A DNA stretch of 64,000 bases from Vibrio sp. D404a (lineage in GTDB: Bacteria; Pseudomonadota; Gammaproteobacteria; Enterobacterales; Vibrionaceae). The notes beneath the pieces are model-generated. The model did not search any database. It was not told the DNA's origin and was given only the letters and a program-made list of their open reading frames with translations. Shown here in pieces: positions 36,061 to 45,058 of the stretch (position 1 is its first letter; each line of letters begins with the position of its first letter). The stretch spans positions 62,001-126,000 of the forward strand of contig NZ_JAHGAJ010000017.1 in NCBI RefSeq assembly GCF_030248535.1, given 5' to 3'. The translations under genes and the position numbers were made by a program.

Positions 36061-36735
36061 TCAAATCCACCCACGTTCAGCAAAAGAGACCACTTCGCCG
36101 TCGCCAACCACGAAATGGTCAAGCACCCTAATGTCCACCAGCGCCAGCGCATCGGTTAATCTGCGCGTGATTCTTCTGTCTGCTTGGCTTGGCTCTGCAA
36201 CACCAGACGGGTGGTTGTGAGCCAGTATCAGTGCTGCAGCATTGTGGAATAAGGCCCGCTTCACCACTTCTCTTGGGTACACCGATGCGGCATCAATCGT
36301 TCCCTCAAACATCACCTCATCTTTAATCACTCGATTCTGGTTATCTAAAAACAAAATATAGAAAGCTTCGCGTTGGCGATCCCTCAAAACGCTCGAAAGA
36401 TACAGTTTTGTGTGGGTCGGGCTAGTGAGAGCATCGCCTCGGTTTAGTGTCTCGGCAAGATAGCGCTGCGTCATCTCCAGCACCGCTTGCAGTTGAACAT
36501 ACTTGGCCTGCCCTAGCCCTTTATGTTGGCAGAACTCTTCTTCAGTCGCTGAGAACAACTTTCTTAAGGAGCCAAACTCTTGAAGCAATTTATCGGCTAG
36601 CTCCAGTACATTCATACCTGGAGTCCCCGTTCTCAGGAAGATAGCTAGCAGTTCCGCGTCAGAAAGCGCCTCAGGGCCTCGTTGGATGAGTTTTTCACGA
36701 GGCATAGACTCGCTGGGTAACCGATTCAAAAGCAT
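36061..36735 (-). CDS. radC: RadC-family JAB/MPN protein
   Basis: 224-residue RadC (DUF2466) protein with an N-terminal helix-hairpin-helix region (about 20-90) and a C-terminal JAB1/MPN-like metalloprotease fold with the zinc motif HNHPSG followed by [11 protein letters not shown]. Despite the historical DNA-repair name the biochemical role is unsettled. It is the housekeeping copy next to rpmB/coaBC, divergent from coaBC; the gap to coaBC holds only promoter-type sequence. Confidence 0.93.
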   Translation of the reverse strand: MLLNRLPSESMPREKLIQRGPEALSDAELLAIFLRTGTPGMNVLELADKLLQEFGSLRKLFSATEEEFCQHKGLGQAKYVQLQAVLEMTQRYLAETLNRGDALTSPTHTKLYLSSVLRDRQREAFYILFLDNQNRVIKDEVMFEGTIDAASVYPREVVKRALFHNAAALILAHNHPSGVAEPSQADRRITRRLTDALALVDIRVLDHFVVGDGEVVSFAERGWI

Positions 36736-36954
36736 GTGCTAACACTCTCAAGCAGATCAAACCTCTAGATTAATCCCTTTCACAATAGAGATCGTTTATC
36801 CCTTTAATATTCAACAGCACCCTTAACATAACCGTGTAATTGATATGTTTGATAGCGTCAGTTTGATGAGCATCAAATCTCAGCCAGTTCCCTAACTAGG
36901 CACTCAACTTCTGTTCTGCTATCGTAAGTCCCAGAAAAGTTAAGGAACAAAATC

Positions 36955-38208
36955 ATGCAAACATCGGTTAATCAACAGACCCCAACTGAGCAACAAGGCT
37001 TGGCTGGTAAGAAGATCCTGCTCGGTATCAGTGGTGGTATTGCAGCGTATAAATGTGCAGAACTTACTCGCCGCTTGATCGAACGTGGCGCGCAAGTACA
37101 AGTCGTGATGACACACGCGGCCAAAGAATTTATCACGCCACTGACTATGCAGGCCGTCTCGGGTAGACCGGTGTCTGATAGCTTGCTTGATCCTGCGGCG
37201 GAAGCTTCGATGGGTCATATTGAGCTGGCGAAGTGGGCTGATCTGGTACTACTTGCTCCTGCAACGGCGGACTTGATTGCTCGTATGACTGCTGGCATGG
37301 GTAACGACCTATTGACTACACTCGTTCTTGCAACTGATGCGCCAGTTGCGGTATCTCCTGCGATGAATCAGCAGATGTATGCTCACCCAGCAACGCAAGA
37401 GAACATTGCGACTCTGAAGCGCCGTGGTTGCCATATCTGGGGCCCAGCTGCTGGAGAGCAAGCGTGTGGTGATGTTGGCATGGGTCGTATGTTAGAGCCT
37501 ATGCAGCTGGTTCATCGCTGTGAAGCCTTCTTCCAACCTAAGCCAATGGCTGGTCATTCAGTACTGATCACTGCGGGTCCAACACGTGAAGCGATCGACC
37601 CTGTGCGTTACATCTCTAACCACAGCTCAGGAAAGATGGGCTACGCGCTAGCAGAAGCAGCAGCTAAGCTCGGAGCTACCGTTACTTTGGTCAGCGGCCC
37701 TGTTTCCCTTGCGACACCAACAGGCGTGACTCGCGTTGATGTAGAGAGCGCACAACAGATGTTCGATGCCGTTATGGACTCCGCACCTCGCCACGATGTC
37801 TTCATCAGCTGCGCTGCGGTAGCTGATTACCGTCCACACACCATTGCTGAGCAAAAGCTGAAGAAGGTCGATGGCACGGATGACATGTCTATCGAGATGG
37901 TCAAGAACCCAGACATCGTCGCTTCTGTGGCGGCTATGACTCAAGATCGTCCATTCACCGTCGGCTTTGCCGCTGAGACACAAGATGTCGAGAAATACGC
38001 ACGCGGTAAACTAGTGAAGAAAAATCTCGATATGATCTGCGCTAACGATGTATCTGTTGAAGGACAAGGCTTCAACAGCAATAACAACGCACTTAACCTA
38101 TACTGGAACGAGGGTGATAAGTCACTGCCACTAGAAAGCAAAGAGGCACTAGGCTTTAAGATCTTAGAGCAAATCCAAGAACTTATACCAATCACAGTAA
38201 GTAAGTGA
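36955..38208 (+). CDS. coaBC: Bifunctional phosphopantothenoylcysteine synthetase/decarboxylase
   Basis: Two consecutive coenzyme A steps in one protein: C-terminal CoaB joins cysteine to phosphopantothenate, N-terminal CoaC (flavin) decarboxylates. The 417 residues begin with a short polar extension, then [16 protein letters not shown] (about 18-33), a catalytic-type His in MGHIE, the PAMNQQM motif, and the CoaB domain opening [14 protein letters not shown] with [10 protein letters not shown] and the KLKK motif. In E. coli dut follows this gene; here it does not. Confidence 0.96.
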   Translation: MQTSVNQQTPTEQQGLAGKKILLGISGGIAAYKCAELTRRLIERGAQVQVVMTHAAKEFITPLTMQAVSGRPVSDSLLDPAAEASMGHIELAKWADLVLLAPATADLIARMTAGMGNDLLTTLVLATDAPVAVSPAMNQQMYAHPATQENIATLKRRGCHIWGPAAGEQACGDVGMGRMLEPMQLVHRCEAFFQPKPMAGHSVLITAGPTREAIDPVRYISNHSSGKMGYALAEAAAKLGATVTLVSGPVSLATPTGVTRVDVESAQQMFDAVMDSAPRHDVFISCAAVADYRPHTIAEQKLKKVDGTDDMSIEMVKNPDIVASVAAMTQDRPFTVGFAAETQDVEKYARGKLVKKNLDMICANDVSVEGQGFNSNNNALNLYWNEGDKSLPLESKEALGFKILEQIQELIPITVSK

Positions 38209-38224
38209 TCAGAAATAGCGTAGG

Positions 38225-38307
38225 AAAAACGCTTGAGAACAAGGCAGAGTTTTTCGATAAGTAGTGATTCTACAATCAAAAACTCTAACGACGTTATCGA
38301 GCGTTTT
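38225..38307. repeat. 83-bp imperfect palindrome downstream of coaBC
   Basis: Arms AAAAACGCT...GAGTTTTT...GTAG and CTAC...AAAAACTC...AGCGTTTT mirror each other around 38266. Transcribed, it would form one long interrupted hairpin. It begins 16 bp after the coaBC stop, lacks a U-tract, and differs from families A-C. The rest of the coaBC-slmA gap (to 38493) shows no gene. Confidence 0.75.
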
Positions 38308-38493
38308 AACAAGCTAGGATGAGCAATTATTTACTACGATTGGTATTTTTGAAGCGTAGCCGCATTTTCGCGCTGACAATACCCTGACACCTCTCGATTC
38401 TGTTGACCTAATGCTTACAGAACTAGGAACAGAATTGATTGGTGTTTATAATCCCTTTCACTCATCATCCTCTCTATCAAAGGAAGTAAACAG

Positions 38494-39084
38494 ATGGCTG
38501 GTACCCGTAAATCGAACCGTCGTGAAGAAATTCTCCAAGCGCTTGCACAAATGTTGGAATCAACAGAAGGGGCATCGCGCATCACAACGGTGAAACTGGC
38601 CAAGCAGGTCGGCGTATCAGAAGCTGCACTTTATCGCCATTTCCCGAGTAAAGCGCGCATGTTTGAGGGGCTAATCGAGTTTATCGAAGAGGCGTTGATG
38701 TCACGCATTAACCGCATCCTTGATGAAGAGAAAGATACCTTAGAACGTATTCGACTGGTGCTACAGCTGATCCTTGTTTTCTCAGAACGTAACCCGGGGC
38801 TGACTCGAATTTTATCTGGCCATGCTCTAATGTTTGAAAACGAGCGCCTGCGCGATCGCATTAACCAACTGTTTGAGCGTATTGAAACCCAGCTGCGTCA
38901 GATCCTTCGTGAGCGTAAAATTCGTGAAGGTAAATCTTTCCCTGTCGATGAGCGAATTCTCGCGGCTCAGTTACTCGGTCAGGTAGAAGGCAGCCTCAAT
39001 CGCTTTGTGCGTTCAGACTTCAAATATCAACCGACTGAAAACTTTGATGCCTACTGGGCGCTACTGAGTGCTCAAATCAAATAA
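38494..39084 (+). CDS. slmA: Nucleoid occlusion factor SlmA
   Basis: TetR-family DNA-binding protein that blocks FtsZ assembly over the nucleoid. The 196 residues begin [19 protein letters not shown], with helix-turn-helix [20 protein letters not shown] (about 37-56). Sequence and position near coaBC, rph and pyrE match the family exactly, distinguishing it from the ligand-sensing TetR gene at 17-18 kb. Followed 23 nt later by lpxL. Confidence 0.96.
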   Translation: MAGTRKSNRREEILQALAQMLESTEGASRITTVKLAKQVGVSEAALYRHFPSKARMFEGLIEFIEEALMSRINRILDEEKDTLERIRLVLQLILVFSERNPGLTRILSGHALMFENERLRDRINQLFERIETQLRQILRERKIREGKSFPVDERILAAQLLGQVEGSLNRFVRSDFKYQPTENFDAYWALLSAQIK

Positions 39085-39107
39085 ATTCATTAACCTAAGC
39101 GGTGCTT

Positions 39108-40076
39108 ATGACGACACAAACCAGTTCGACACAACACGTAATCACCAAGCCACCTTTTACGCTTGCGCTACTGCATCCTAAATACTGGGGTGTTTGGTTT
39201 GGCTTTGGCCTGCTCGCCTTCATTGTGAATGTGCTGCCTTATCGTGCACTACTACTGATTGGCCGTTCACTTGGTGCTCTCGGTGCTCGTTACGGTAAAA
39301 AGCGCGTTGCCATCACTACTCGCAATCTAGAGCTCGCATTTCCAGACAAGCCTGCCGATGAAGTCGCTGTCATGGTGCAAGAAAACTTCAAAAATACGGG
39401 TATGGCCCTAATCGAAACTGGCATCACTTGGTTCTGGCCAACGTGGCGCTTTAAGCGTTTGCTAGTAGACAAAGACACCCAAGCACTGCGTACTCATCAG
39501 CAGAATGGCAAGGGTGTACTCTTGTGCTGCGTTCATGCACTCAATCTAGAGATCACCGCTCGTGGTATGGCCGTGCTTGGTATTCCGGGGCTTGGCGTAT
39601 ATCGCCCACATAACAACCCTGCTTACGAGTATATCCAATACCGTGGCCGTACCCAGAATGGCAATCGACTGATTCACCGCAAAGACGTTAAACGCATGAT
39701 CAAAGTACTGCGTAAGGGTGAGATCCTTTTCTACCTGCCAGATCATGATTACGGTCGTAATAAGTCGGTATTTGTGCCGTTCTTCGCGGTTGAAGATGCC
39801 TGTACCACCACTGGCACCAGTATTTTGGCTTATACCAGTAAGTGTGCGCTTGTTCCGGGCTCTGGCTTTAGAAATGAAGATGGCAAGTATGAGATCATCG
39901 CCAATGAGTCGGTAGAAGCAGATTACCCTCAGAAAGATGAAAAAGCAGCCGCGGCCTACATGAACCGTTACCTAGAGAAAACCATCTTAAGAGCTCCTGA
40001 GCAATGGATGTGGCTGCACAAGCGCTATAAGACCATGGAAGACCCAGAGGTGCCAAAAGGCATTCGCTACAAGTAA
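39108..40076 (+). CDS. lpxL: Lipid A late acyltransferase, LpxL-like
   Basis: Transfers a secondary acyl chain onto Kdo-lipid IVA. Catalytic HX4E in VHALNLEITARG is the LpxL-type signature; the N-terminal membrane segment PKYWGVWFGFGL and the LFYLPDHDYG block are typical. I chose the ATG at 39108 over a GTG two codons upstream. In other vibrios two acyltransferase genes can occur between slmA and pyrE; only one is here. The LpxM-type partner is at 20.5 kb. Acyl-chain specificity (lauroyl, myristoyl or hydroxylated) cannot be read from sequence. Confidence 0.88.
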   Translation: MTTQTSSTQHVITKPPFTLALLHPKYWGVWFGFGLLAFIVNVLPYRALLLIGRSLGALGARYGKKRVAITTRNLELAFPDKPADEVAVMVQENFKNTGMALIETGITWFWPTWRFKRLLVDKDTQALRTHQQNGKGVLLCCVHALNLEITARGMAVLGIPGLGVYRPHNNPAYEYIQYRGRTQNGNRLIHRKDVKRMIKVLRKGEILFYLPDHDYGRNKSVFVPFFAVEDACTTTGTSILAYTSKCALVPGSGFRNEDGKYEIIANESVEADYPQKDEKAAAAYMNRYLEKTILRAPEQWMWLHKRYKTMEDPEVPKGIRYK

Positions 40077-40096
40077 ATGTACTTTAACCAAAACGA

Positions 40097-40123
40097 AAGG
40101 GGCTGATGATTCATCAGCCCCTT
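40097..40123. terminator. Hairpin between convergent lpxL and pyrE
   Basis: AAGGGGCTGATGA and TCATCAGCCCCTT are perfect 13-bp inverted repeats around a single base. Short T-rich tracts lie on both sides, so it probably ends both transcripts. Confidence 0.7.
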
Positions 40124-40152
40124 GCGCATTTTATATTCTGAACAGAATCGTA

Positions 40153-40794
40153 TTAGATACCGTATTGAGCGCGATACGCCTTAACCGCTTCTAGTTGTGT
40201 TGCGTCTGTGCCTTTCTCTTCAAGGAAAGTGACTAGGTCAGTCAGGCTAACGATAGAGATAATCGCACAGCCAAAATCACGCTCTACTTCTTGAATCGCA
40301 GACAATTCGCCTTTGCCTTTCTCTTGACGGTCAATCGCGACAAGAACACCCGCTAGGTCAGCACCGTTTGCTTGGATGATTTCCATCGATTCACGAATCG
40401 CTGTACCTGCTGTGATCACGTCGTCCACTAGCATGATACGACCTTCCAGTGCACTACCAACTAGGTTGCCGCCTTCACCGTGGTCTTTCGCTTCTTTACG
40501 GTTAAAGCAGTAAGGTGTGTCTACATCGTGGTGATCTGCCAGTGCAACGGCTGTTGTCGTCGCGATTGGAATACCTTTGTATGCAGGGCCAAACAGTACA
40601 TCAAATTCAATACCAGAGTCCGCTAGTGCTGCCGCGTAAAAACGACCTAAACGCGCTAGGTCACGACCTGTGTTAAACAATCCAGCATTGAAGAAGTAAG
40701 GGCTCTTACGGCCAGACTTTAAAGTAAACTCACCAAACTTAAGTACTTCTTTCTCTAGTGCAAATTCAATAAATTCACGTTGATATGCTTTCAT
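40153..40794 (-). CDS. pyrE: Orotate phosphoribosyltransferase
   Basis: Converts orotate and PRPP to OMP in pyrimidine synthesis. The 213 residues start [13 protein letters not shown] and contain the PRPP-binding [13 protein letters not shown] use the ATG at 40794: GAGG lies six bases before it, whereas the ATG two codons upstream directly abuts that ribosome site. The length then equals that of the E. coli enzyme. It is downstream of rph, with a terminator hairpin between, the classic UTP-sensitive attenuation arrangement. Confidence 0.96.
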   Translation of the reverse strand: MKAYQREFIEFALEKEVLKFGEFTLKSGRKSPYFFNAGLFNTGRDLARLGRFYAAALADSGIEFDVLFGPAYKGIPIATTTAVALADHHDVDTPYCFNRKEAKDHGEGGNLVGSALEGRIMLVDDVITAGTAIRESMEIIQANGADLAGVLVAIDRQEKGKGELSAIQEVERDFGCAIISIVSLTDLVTFLEEKGTDATQLEAVKAYRAQYGI

Positions 40795-40861
40795 GCTCAT
40801 CCTCTATGTTTACTCAATAAAACTTAACTTACTCTCTGTACCACCCTTTCAGGTTTTACAG

Positions 40862-40894
40862 ACAAAAAAATAGCCCCTTAAAAAGGAGCTATTA
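40862..40894 (-). terminator. Intergenic attenuator between rph and pyrE
   Basis: On the minus strand, AATAGCTCC pairs with GGGGCTATT (one wobble) over a short U/A-rich loop, followed by seven U. It begins just after the rph stop. In E. coli pyrE a terminator at this spot is overridden when ribosomes translating rph follow RNA polymerase closely (low UTP); the same layout is seen here. Confidence 0.85.
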
Positions 40895-40901
40895 AAATTG
40901 A

Positions 40902-41618
40902 TTATTCTGCCAACGCCGACTTCTGCGCTTCAACAATATCAGCAATGCCCTTATTCGCCAGGGCTAGAAGCTGCATCAGCTCTTCGTGGCTAAACGGTTC
41001 GCCTTCTGCAGTACCTTGAATCTCAATCATCTTACCGTCTTCCGTCATTACAACGTTCATATCGGTGTCCGCTGCTGAGTCTTCAACGTACTCAAGGTCA
41101 CACAGTGCTTCTGCACCAACGATGCCCACTGAAACTGCCGCTACGTGGCCTTTCATTGGGTTCTTTTTAAGTTTACCGCTCTCTAGTAGGTGGTTGATCG
41201 CGTCAGCCATCGCTACGCTCGCACCTGAGATAGACGCAGTACGTGTGCCGCCATCTGCTTGAATAACATCACAATCGACAGTGATCATGATTTCACCCAT
41301 CGCTTTTAGATCAACCACAGCACGTAGGCTACGAGCGATCAGACGTTGGATTTCCATCGTGCGACCACCCTGTTTACCGCTCGCTGCTTCACGACGGTTA
41401 CGCGTGTGCGTTGCACGTGGCAGCATGCCGTATTCAGCTGTTACCCAACCCTTTCCTTGACCTTTTAACCAACGCGGCACGTTCTCTTCTACTGTCGCGT
41501 TACATAGAACCTTGGTGTTACCAAACTCAACCAGCACAGAGCCTTCAGCATACGCTGTGTAGTTACGAGTAATTTTAATTGGACGAACTTGATCTACGGC
41601 GCGGTCATTTGGACGCAT
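40902..41618 (-). CDS. rph: Ribonuclease PH
   Basis: Phosphorolytic 3'-5' exoribonuclease trimming tRNA and other RNA 3' ends. The 238-residue protein starts [16 protein letters not shown] and has [27 protein letters not shown] and the conserved [12 protein letters not shown]. It appears intact, unlike the frameshifted rph of E. coli K-12. Its translation reaches to within about 8 nt of the pyrE attenuator, so it doubles as the leader for pyrE control. Confidence 0.97.
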   Translation of the reverse strand: MRPNDRAVDQVRPIKITRNYTAYAEGSVLVEFGNTKVLCNATVEENVPRWLKGQGKGWVTAEYGMLPRATHTRNRREAASGKQGGRTMEIQRLIARSLRAVVDLKAMGEIMITVDCDVIQADGGTRTASISGASVAMADAINHLLESGKLKKNPMKGHVAAVSVGIVGAEALCDLEYVEDSAADTDMNVVMTEDGKMIEIQGTAEGEPFSHEELMQLLALANKGIADIVEAQKSALAE

Positions 41619-41869
41619 AAGTATCTACCTTATTAGTCTTATCTTTAGGTGTTTAACTATTGAAAGTGTCTGTCACCTAAGAAAGGGGTGAGACAAATTG
41701 GATTGGGGCGAGATTATATAGCAGTTTGCGGTGCAAAGCTATTTATCCTGAGGTACCACCTCTCCTGAAAAGCTTCTAAAGCTAAAAAGCGATGGCCGCA
41801 CATAGCACCCCGTATCGTGATACTATGCGTGCGCGTTATTTTCAGAATGATAAAAGACAGGAAAATTCG

Positions 41870-42736
41870 ATGATTTATAGTATGACGGCATACGCACGTA
41901 AAGAAGTGAAAGGCGATTGGGGTACAGCAGTGTGGGAAATCCGCAGTGTAAACCAACGCTACCTTGAAACTTACTTCCGCATGCCAGAGCAGTTCCGTGG
42001 CCTAGAGCCAATCCTTCGCGAGCGTTTTCGTAAGCGCTTAGCGCGTGGTAAGGTTGAATGTAACCTGCGCTTTGAAGCGAACCCTGCAGCAAAAGGCGAG
42101 CTGAGCATAAACGAAGGCCTAGCACAACAGGTGATCAATGCTGCGAACCAAGTAATGGGCATGACCGGCGAAGAGAGCCGTCTGAACCCATTCCAAGTGA
42201 TGAACTGGCCGGGTGTGATGGAAACGCCAGAGCAAGACATGGACGCGATCAACAAAGATCTTCTAGCTGCGTTTGATGACGCAGTAAAAGACTTCATTGA
42301 TGCACGTGGTCGTGAAGGCGACAACATGAAGGCGCTTATTGAGCAGCGTCTAACTGCGATTACAGAAGAAGTCATTAAAGTTCGCGCACGCATGCCTGAG
42401 ATCCTAGAGTGGCAACGTGAGCGTCTTCTTAACAAGTTTGAAGAAGCGAAGATCGAGCTTGAAGGCGCGCGCGTAGAGCAAGAGCTGATCCTACTGGCGC
42501 AAAAGTCTGACGTTGCAGAAGAGCTAGACCGCCTAGATTCTCACGTGAAAGAAGCGACTAACATCCTGAAGAAGGGTGGCGCATGTGGCCGTCGTCTAGA
42601 CTTCATGATGCAGGAGTTCAACCGTGAGTCAAACACGCTAGCGTCTAAGTCTATCAGCACAGACATCACAGCATCGGGCGTAGAACTTAAAGTTCTTATC
42701 GAACAGATGCGTGAACAAATCCAGAACATCGAATAA
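41870..42736 (+). CDS. yicC: YicC-family endoribonuclease
   Basis: 288-residue protein starting MIYSMTAYARKE, with the conserved C-terminal block LKKGGACGRRLDFMMQEFNRESNTLASKS (interrupted here: LKKGGACGRRLDFM and EFNRESNTL). YicC proteins were long called stress-induced and are now described as RNA endonucleases acting with PNPase in sRNA turnover. An AGGA ribosome site precedes the ATG at 41870; the frame is open 26 codons further upstream but without initiation signals. Divergent from rph, as in E. coli. A strong terminator follows. Confidence 0.92.
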   Translation: MIYSMTAYARKEVKGDWGTAVWEIRSVNQRYLETYFRMPEQFRGLEPILRERFRKRLARGKVECNLRFEANPAAKGELSINEGLAQQVINAANQVMGMTGEESRLNPFQVMNWPGVMETPEQDMDAINKDLLAAFDDAVKDFIDARGREGDNMKALIEQRLTAITEEVIKVRARMPEILEWQRERLLNKFEEAKIELEGARVEQELILLAQKSDVAEELDRLDSHVKEATNILKKGGACGRRLDFMMQEFNRESNTLASKSISTDITASGVELKVLIEQMREQIQNIE

Positions 42737-42768
42737 TCGAATCGGTTTCTATCTAATGTGATTCAATC

Positions 42769-42797
42769 AATAGCCCCTGCCATCAGGGGCTATTTTT
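42769..42797 (+). terminator. Terminator after yicC
   Basis: AATAGCCCCTG and CAGGGGCTATT flank four bases and are followed by a U-run. The right side overlaps the stop of the convergent ToxS-like gene. Confidence 0.92.
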
Positions 42798-43284
42798 TAT
42801 AGCAGGTATAATTTCTCTCTTCGGCATGCCCTTGGCTAAAGAGGTATAAGTGCTCCCCTTTTACCTTGTACAGCAGTTCGATCTTAGCTCTCTGTAGGGC
42901 ATTCATATCGCGTACAAAAATATCACTGTCTGTCGGCTGTAAATCCCAATCGATATGATGATAAGCGACTGATAGAAGACTGTTCTCTGCGGTGTAATCC
43001 GCTTCATAGTAGACTTCGTAGGGCTTGGTTTCACCATCGAATGTTTGCAGGTGCCCTTTCTGAAAGATCAATAAGCTTTGATTGGAAGTAAACTCCAAAA
43101 TAGAGCGATCGGCGATCTCTTTGTAACGACCATACCCTTGCGTCACAAACCCCTCATCAAGCTGTACACATGCCCAACGAGTCCCCGCTAACTGCTGTTG
43201 CTCAAACTTCCACTGATACAGCGCTAGGCCGATTAAACAGATAACAAGAGTCACATTGAAAACGATAACTGCCTTTAACCGCAT
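42790..43284 (-). CDS. Small membrane-anchored periplasmic protein, ToxS/VtrC-like partner
   Basis: 164-residue protein with one N-terminal TM helix (about 4-23) and a beta-rich periplasmic domain bearing two cysteines, C39 and C161, placed to form a disulfide near both ends. Its start lies inside the end of the ToxR-like gene (10-nt overlap), a layout shared with toxR-toxS, tcpP-tcpH and vtrA-vtrC, where the second protein stabilises the regulator or senses bile through a lipocalin-like fold. I see no close sequence signature of ToxS itself, so the role is inferred from topology and gene order. Confidence 0.7.
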   Translation of the reverse strand: MRLKAVIVFNVTLVICLIGLALYQWKFEQQQLAGTRWACVQLDEGFVTQGYGRYKEIADRSILEFTSNQSLLIFQKGHLQTFDGETKPYEVYYEADYTAENSLLSVAYHHIDWDLQPTDSDIFVRDMNALQRAKIELLYKVKGEHLYLFSQGHAEERNYTCYKK

Positions 43285-44102
43285 ATTGCTCGCGCCCTCT
43301 TAATCGCTTTCACCACTGTTTTGGGTATTTCATTAATGCTCACCGAGTGATTCACATAGCTTGCGTTCTTGCTGCCGTGTTTAGCAAACGCGAAGGCTTT
43401 GATCATATATACCCCATCATCATAAGCCGACTCCGCCACTCGCAGATACACGTCGGCGTGGCAGGTTGGAAATGACTGGTTCGCCAGCTCATAAGCGAGA
43501 AGCTGACCGTCGCCGATGAGATAAGCGCTATCATGAAGGTAGAAATCAGTCGCCCCTACCTGAAAGTGCTGATACTCGCTCGGATGAATAAATTCGGGCT
43601 TCCTAATGAATGGCTTAGCAAAGAAAATAAACAGTAAGCCTGCCAAGAGAAATAGCGTGATAATCCAGTGCCAAACAGGCAGATGTTTTTTCAGCGCAAG
43701 TGCCGGTTCCAAACTTACTTCCTCTAAAGCGATCTCTTGCTCTTGGCTAACTCGGATGGTGCGGTCTTCTACTCTTTTCTTGATTGGCTGCTCAACGCAG
43801 TGAATCTCCAAGACATAACCAATCTTACTAACTGTTTTGATGGTGACATCTCTTGCGCTCAACTGTTCGAAGTTTTTTCTCAAACCTGATATGACATTAG
43901 TGATCGCCTGATCAGTCACAAAAGCGCCCTCCCAACAGGTTTCAAAGAGCTGTTCACGAGTGACGTGAACACCCTGATTTTCCAGCAACAAGCTCAATAC
44001 TGCGTAAGGAAGTGGACGCAACTGACAGCTCTCTCCCTCCACACTCGACAACCTCCGAGTCGTTGGATCAAGTATCAAATTGGAAAAATAGATTCGATGC
44101 AT
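43275..44102 (-). CDS. ToxR-like membrane-bound transcriptional regulator
   Basis: 275-residue protein with a cytoplasmic winged-helix domain (about 4-100; FSNLILDPTTRRL opening, VTREQLFETCWEG and a terminal IKTVSKIGYVL wing), one TM helix (about 144-163) and a periplasmic domain with two cysteines, C214 and C274. This is the ToxR/CadC topology. I chose the ATG at 44102, where the winged helix begins and a GTGAG element precedes; an ATG 24 codons upstream is possible. It overlaps its partner gene and is divergent from an outer-membrane protein gene, a likely target. Not ToxR itself: sequence and neighbours differ. Confidence 0.82.
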   Translation of the reverse strand: MHRIYFSNLILDPTTRRLSSVEGESCQLRPLPYAVLSLLLENQGVHVTREQLFETCWEGAFVTDQAITNVISGLRKNFEQLSARDVTIKTVSKIGYVLEIHCVEQPIKKRVEDRTIRVSQEQEIALEEVSLEPALALKKHLPVWHWIITLFLLAGLLFIFFAKPFIRKPEFIHPSEYQHFQVGATDFYLHDSAYLIGDGQLLAYELANQSFPTCHADVYLRVAESAYDDGVYMIKAFAFAKHGSKNASYVNHSVSINEIPKTVVKAIKRARAICG

Positions 44103-44411
44103 AAGCTCACTGTTACTGGATTTGAGGGTTACGCGAGCCAAAAAGCTGACACGTAGAGCGCGAGATTTTATCATTCTCGAGTCAATGACGTAAGCACTGA
44201 GTGTATTTCAACCAATAGTAAGCAGAAATCTATAGAAAAAAATACACTATCAATTATATCAATGATTTAACCAGAAAAGATAAAAAAATATAAAAGAGAA
44301 ATACCCATTAAATCGGCAATTCGTGAAATTTAGATGTAATCCATCTTTAGTTTTATATTGGCACTGCACACATAATGCACACTGTTTTTTATCCCCAATG
44401 AGATGTATATA
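44103..44411. promoter_or_regulatory. Divergent control region of the ToxR-like and outer-membrane protein genes
   Basis: 309 AT-rich bases between the two divergent genes. A direct repeat TGCACAC lies at 44365-44371 and 44376-44382, 11 bp apart (one helical turn), 30-47 bp before the beta-barrel start. No other gene or RNA was recognised. Such turn-spaced repeats are typical of winged-helix regulator sites, but binding is not shown. Confidence 0.4.
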
Positions 44412-44975
44412 ATGAAGAAAGCAGTGATCCTTCTGGCAGCATTTTCTGCCTTTGCCGGTGCTCAAGAGCAAGCAGTTGAAAAAGACGTGTCTGGTTTTTA
44501 CCTAGGTGGTGGTTTCGGTACTACAACTTATGATGATGATGTATCTGGTTCTGTACTGGAAACCAATGATTCTTCATTCAAACTTATTGGTGGCTACCAG
44601 TTCAACCGTATTGTTGGTGTTGAAGCACAATACACAAAGTACAGTGACGTAACAGCTCCACGCTCGACAGGAGCATTAGAGCCAACAGCCATTTCTATTG
44701 CCGCTAACCTTGGCTACACCTTTGACAGTGGCTGGCGCCCATTTGGTACTGTTGGTCTATCTCAAATGTCGATCAAAATACCAGGTACAAGTGACGAAGA
44801 TGAGACAGCTCTACGTCTAGGTGCAGGTGTTGAATACACGCCAGCAAGCCTTGAAAACCTGAACTTCCGCGTTGCTTACGAAGTTGATACTTTCAATATA
44901 GATACAGGTTTCCCTGAGTATGATGTGACTTTCCAGCTTGGTACCTTCTACGCTGGCGCAACGTACAAATTCTAA
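44412..44975 (+). CDS. Outer-membrane beta-barrel protein (OmpA-like barrel fold)
   Basis: 187-residue exported protein: signal peptide MKKAVILLAAFSAFAGA, then eight or so amphipathic strands with GFYLGGGFGTTTYDD, FKLIGGYQFNRIVGVEAQY and a final strand ending TYKF, the C-terminal aromatic signature for BAM recognition. It belongs to the small outer-membrane beta-barrel families found in vibrios; no peptidoglycan-binding OmpA domain is present. The ATG at 44412 is preferred over one three codons upstream because the signal peptide starts there. It is divergent from the ToxR-like gene and ends in a strong terminator. Confidence 0.8.
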   Translation: MKKAVILLAAFSAFAGAQEQAVEKDVSGFYLGGGFGTTTYDDDVSGSVLETNDSSFKLIGGYQFNRIVGVEAQYTKYSDVTAPRSTGALEPTAISIAANLGYTFDSGWRPFGTVGLSQMSIKIPGTSDEDETALRLGAGVEYTPASLENLNFRVAYEVDTFNIDTGFPEYDVTFQLGTFYAGATYKF

Positions 44976-45004
44976 GAACAAACACTTCGTTGGCTAGAAA
45001 ATGC

Positions 45005-45033
45005 AACAAGGGCGACTTAATGTCGCCCTTGTT
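45005..45033. terminator. Bidirectional terminator between the beta-barrel gene and psiE
   Basis: AACAAGGGCGAC and GTCGCCCTTGTT form a perfect 12-bp stem with a 5-base loop; convergent genes lie on both sides. Confidence 0.85.
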
Positions 45034-45058
45034 ATGTCTGTCTGAGTTTAAATCTCAA

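Noticed and set aside
41971..42435. 154-codon minus-strand frame inside yicC
   Set aside because: Arg/Ser-rich composition typical of antisense shadows; yicC on the other strand is clearly the real gene.
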